Assembly: GCA_022705125.1 (NCBI GenBank)
Contig: JAKJFB010000175.1
Location: forward strand, 1 to 6,370
Source of the DNA: Pseudomonadota bacterium
GTDB taxonomy: Bacteria; Pseudomonadota; Gammaproteobacteria; Pseudomonadales; UBA5518
Length of the DNA: 6,370 nt
Direction of reading: 5' to 3'
In this document: positions 5,412 to 6,370 of the stretch, one piece after another
Layout: every line of letters starts with the position of its first letter
Numbering within the stretch: the first letter of the stretch is position 1
Position numbers and translations under genes: made by a program
Notes under the pieces: generated by a model
The model's input: the letters and a program-made list of their open reading frames with translations, nothing else
The model's database searches: none
Told to the model about the DNA's origin: nothing

Positions 5412-6278
5412 ATGAACGACAAGCCCTCCTCGCGCGCCATCCTGCCCGGTTACTGGTTCTCGCAGAATCCCGACAAGGCCTGGGGCGAGAAGTTCTTCCT
5501 GACCTTCATCCCGTTCTGGTTCGTCTACAACATCGTGGTGCAGCAGATGGGCTGGCTCGATACCGGCAACTTCTGGAACATCACGCAGAACCTGCTGATG
5601 TGGCTGCCCTACTGCGTGCTGCTGCCCTGGTTCCTCAGGCGCAACTCCGGCATCGCCTGGCACCGCAGCTACTGGTTCAAGTTCAACGTGTTCATGTTCT
5701 GGTGGATCGTTCTCGCCACCTATTTCCACACCGAGTACTTCTTCGAGGTGCTCGGCATGCGCTACCGCTTCCCGGAGGTAACGCTGTACCTGGACTCCGC
5801 GCTGGTCGGCCCCGACGAGGCCACGGCTCTCGGCGCGCACATGAAAGTGCCGCCCTCGATGTACTTCAACGCGACCGCGTTCTTCATCGTGTACCACACC
5901 AGCGCCGTGATCCTGATGCGCCGCATCCGCACCATGACGCTGTCGTGGGCGCCGCTCGCGCGCGGACTGGCATGGGCGGTGATCGTGGGCGCGGTGTCGC
6001 TGTTCTGGGGCTGGGGCGAAACGGCTTTCTACTTCAAGCTCGCGCCCAACGACTTCTCGAACGTGTGGTACGAGGACCTCGATCGCATGCTGGCCTACGG
6101 CTCGTACTTCTACGCCCTGTACTTCATCGTGGCCTTCCCGATCGTCTATCGCCTCGACGAGGCTGCCGAGGGCGAGCGCTGGAGCCTGGGGCGCGTGATC
6201 ATCGAGGCTTCCTGCGTGGGCATGCTGACGCTGCTGCTGATCGACCTGGCAACGCACCTGGTCGGCGGCAAGTTGTAG
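5412..6278 (+). CDS. Cycloeucalenol cycloisomerase-like membrane protein
   Basis: A 288-residue polytopic membrane protein with about six to seven hydrophobic segments (roughly 27-45, 58-75, 92-110, 150-170, 184-204, 228-246 and 262-284) and no signal peptide. It recalls plant cycloeucalenol cycloisomerase (CPI1, about 280 residues), which opens the 9beta,19-cyclopropane ring of cycloeucalenol to give obtusifoliol. Blocks resembling CPI1, from memory: NPDKAWGEKFFLTFIPFW (19-36), YWFKFNVF (87-94), HTEYFFEVLG (106-115) with YRFP after it, VYHTSAVILMRRIR (160-173), FYALYFIVAFPIVYRLDE (233-250), WSLGRV (257-262) and LLLIDL (274-279), all in the same order. H106, H162, E203 and D249/E250 are candidate functional residues. 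The start at 5412 has GGAAGAG 8 bases upstream. The gene diverges from the thiolase/DUF35 pair, which suggests shared control. The TAG stop lies in a REP-like motif. The family call is strong; the bacterial substrate is unproven and may be another sterol or triterpenoid. Confidence 0.82.
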   Translation: MNDKPSSRAILPGYWFSQNPDKAWGEKFFLTFIPFWFVYNIVVQQMGWLDTGNFWNITQNLLMWLPYCVLLPWFLRRNSGIAWHRSYWFKFNVFMFWWIVLATYFHTEYFFEVLGMRYRFPEVTLYLDSALVGPDEATALGAHMKVPPSMYFNATAFFIVYHTSAVILMRRIRTMTLSWAPLARGLAWAVIVGAVSLFWGWGETAFYFKLAPNDFSNVWYEDLDRMLAYGSYFYALYFIVAFPIVYRLDEAAEGERWSLGRVIIEASCVGMLTLLLIDLATHLVGGKL

Positions 6279-6284
6279 GTCCGG
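6274..6284 (+). repeat. Half REP-like motif overlapping a stop codon
   Basis: TGTAGGTCCGG is identical to the minus-strand arm at 502-492 and, as there, its TAG is the stop codon of the gene it ends. The next bases, CTGAAG, would suit the loop of a CCGG-loop-CCGG hairpin, but the second arm is missing and the sequence becomes AGGGTGTTGTAAAACC. It is therefore a truncated or half element. Confidence 0.55.
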
Positions 6285-6370
6285 CTGAAGAGGGTGTTGT
6301 AAAACCATCTGTACTCTGGATAGCGGCCCGACAATCCCGCGTATCGCGAGCCATCGGCGCTCGAGCACCC
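6285..6370. other. Terminal non-coding stretch, no supported gene
   Basis: These 86 bases follow the cycloisomerase-like gene. No family-like reading frame, RNA gene or promoter was recognised. The sequence at 6291-6306 (AGGGTGTTGTAAAACC) has the look of an insertion-sequence end, but no transposase is visible before the window closes. Confidence 0.4.

Noticed and set aside
3994..5415. A 473-residue plus-strand frame opposite the thiolase-fold gene
   Set aside because: Its composition is His/Arg/Val-rich and typical of an antisense frame. The opposite strand shows a full thiolase-type protein with a good ribosome site.
5373..6368. A 331-residue minus-strand frame opposite the cycloisomerase-like gene
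   Set aside because: It has the His/Val/Glu/Arg-rich composition of an antisense frame and no recognisable motif.

Overview
The window is GC-rich chromosomal DNA. Genes lie on both strands, Shine-Dalgarno sites are good and gaps are short. It most resembles a gammaproteobacterium with a lipid or steroid catabolic lifestyle. That placement rests on gene content, a REP-like palindrome and a K/A/P-rich histone-like protein, and it is only moderately secure. No rRNA, tRNA, CRISPR array or complete mobile element was seen.

Layout, left to right: (1) the 3' end of a GGDEF diguanylate cyclase gene (+), with an apparent one-base frameshift near position 41; (2) a perfect REP-like hairpin between convergent genes; (3) on the minus strand, a MauE/DoxX-like membrane protein gene (1331-1867) followed by an atypical crotonase gene (498-1295); (4) diverging from these, an Old Yellow Enzyme-type flavin oxidoreductase with a four-cysteine C-terminal cluster (1948-3183, +); (5) a 76-residue lysine/alanine/proline repeat protein resembling the histone H1 tail (3280-3510, -); (6) a minus-strand pair, a thiolase-fold protein lacking the usual catalytic cysteines (4030-5277) followed two bases later by a DUF35 OB-fold protein (3626-4027); (7) diverging from this pair across a 134-bp control region with a perfect CAGTATACTG palindrome, a polytopic membrane protein (5412-6278, +) that strongly resembles plant cycloeucalenol cycloisomerase (CPI1), the enzyme that opens the 9beta,19-cyclopropane ring of phytosterol precursors.

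The most interesting element is the divergent unit in (6) and (7). The thiolase-fold/DUF35 pair has the same architecture as the Ltp2-ChsH2(DUF35) aldolase that removes steroid side chains. A cyclopropyl-sterol isomerase homologue beside it, with a crotonase and an enoate-reductase-type flavoprotein nearby, suggests catabolism or modification of sterols or triterpenoids, perhaps cyclopropyl sterols from algae or plants. The link is inferred from gene context. Family identities come from recognised motifs, not database searches.

A second, independent signal is an 11-bp motif, TGTAGGTCCGG. It supplies the TAG stop codon of both the crotonase and the cycloisomerase-like gene. It is part of a full palindrome in the first case and a half element in the second.
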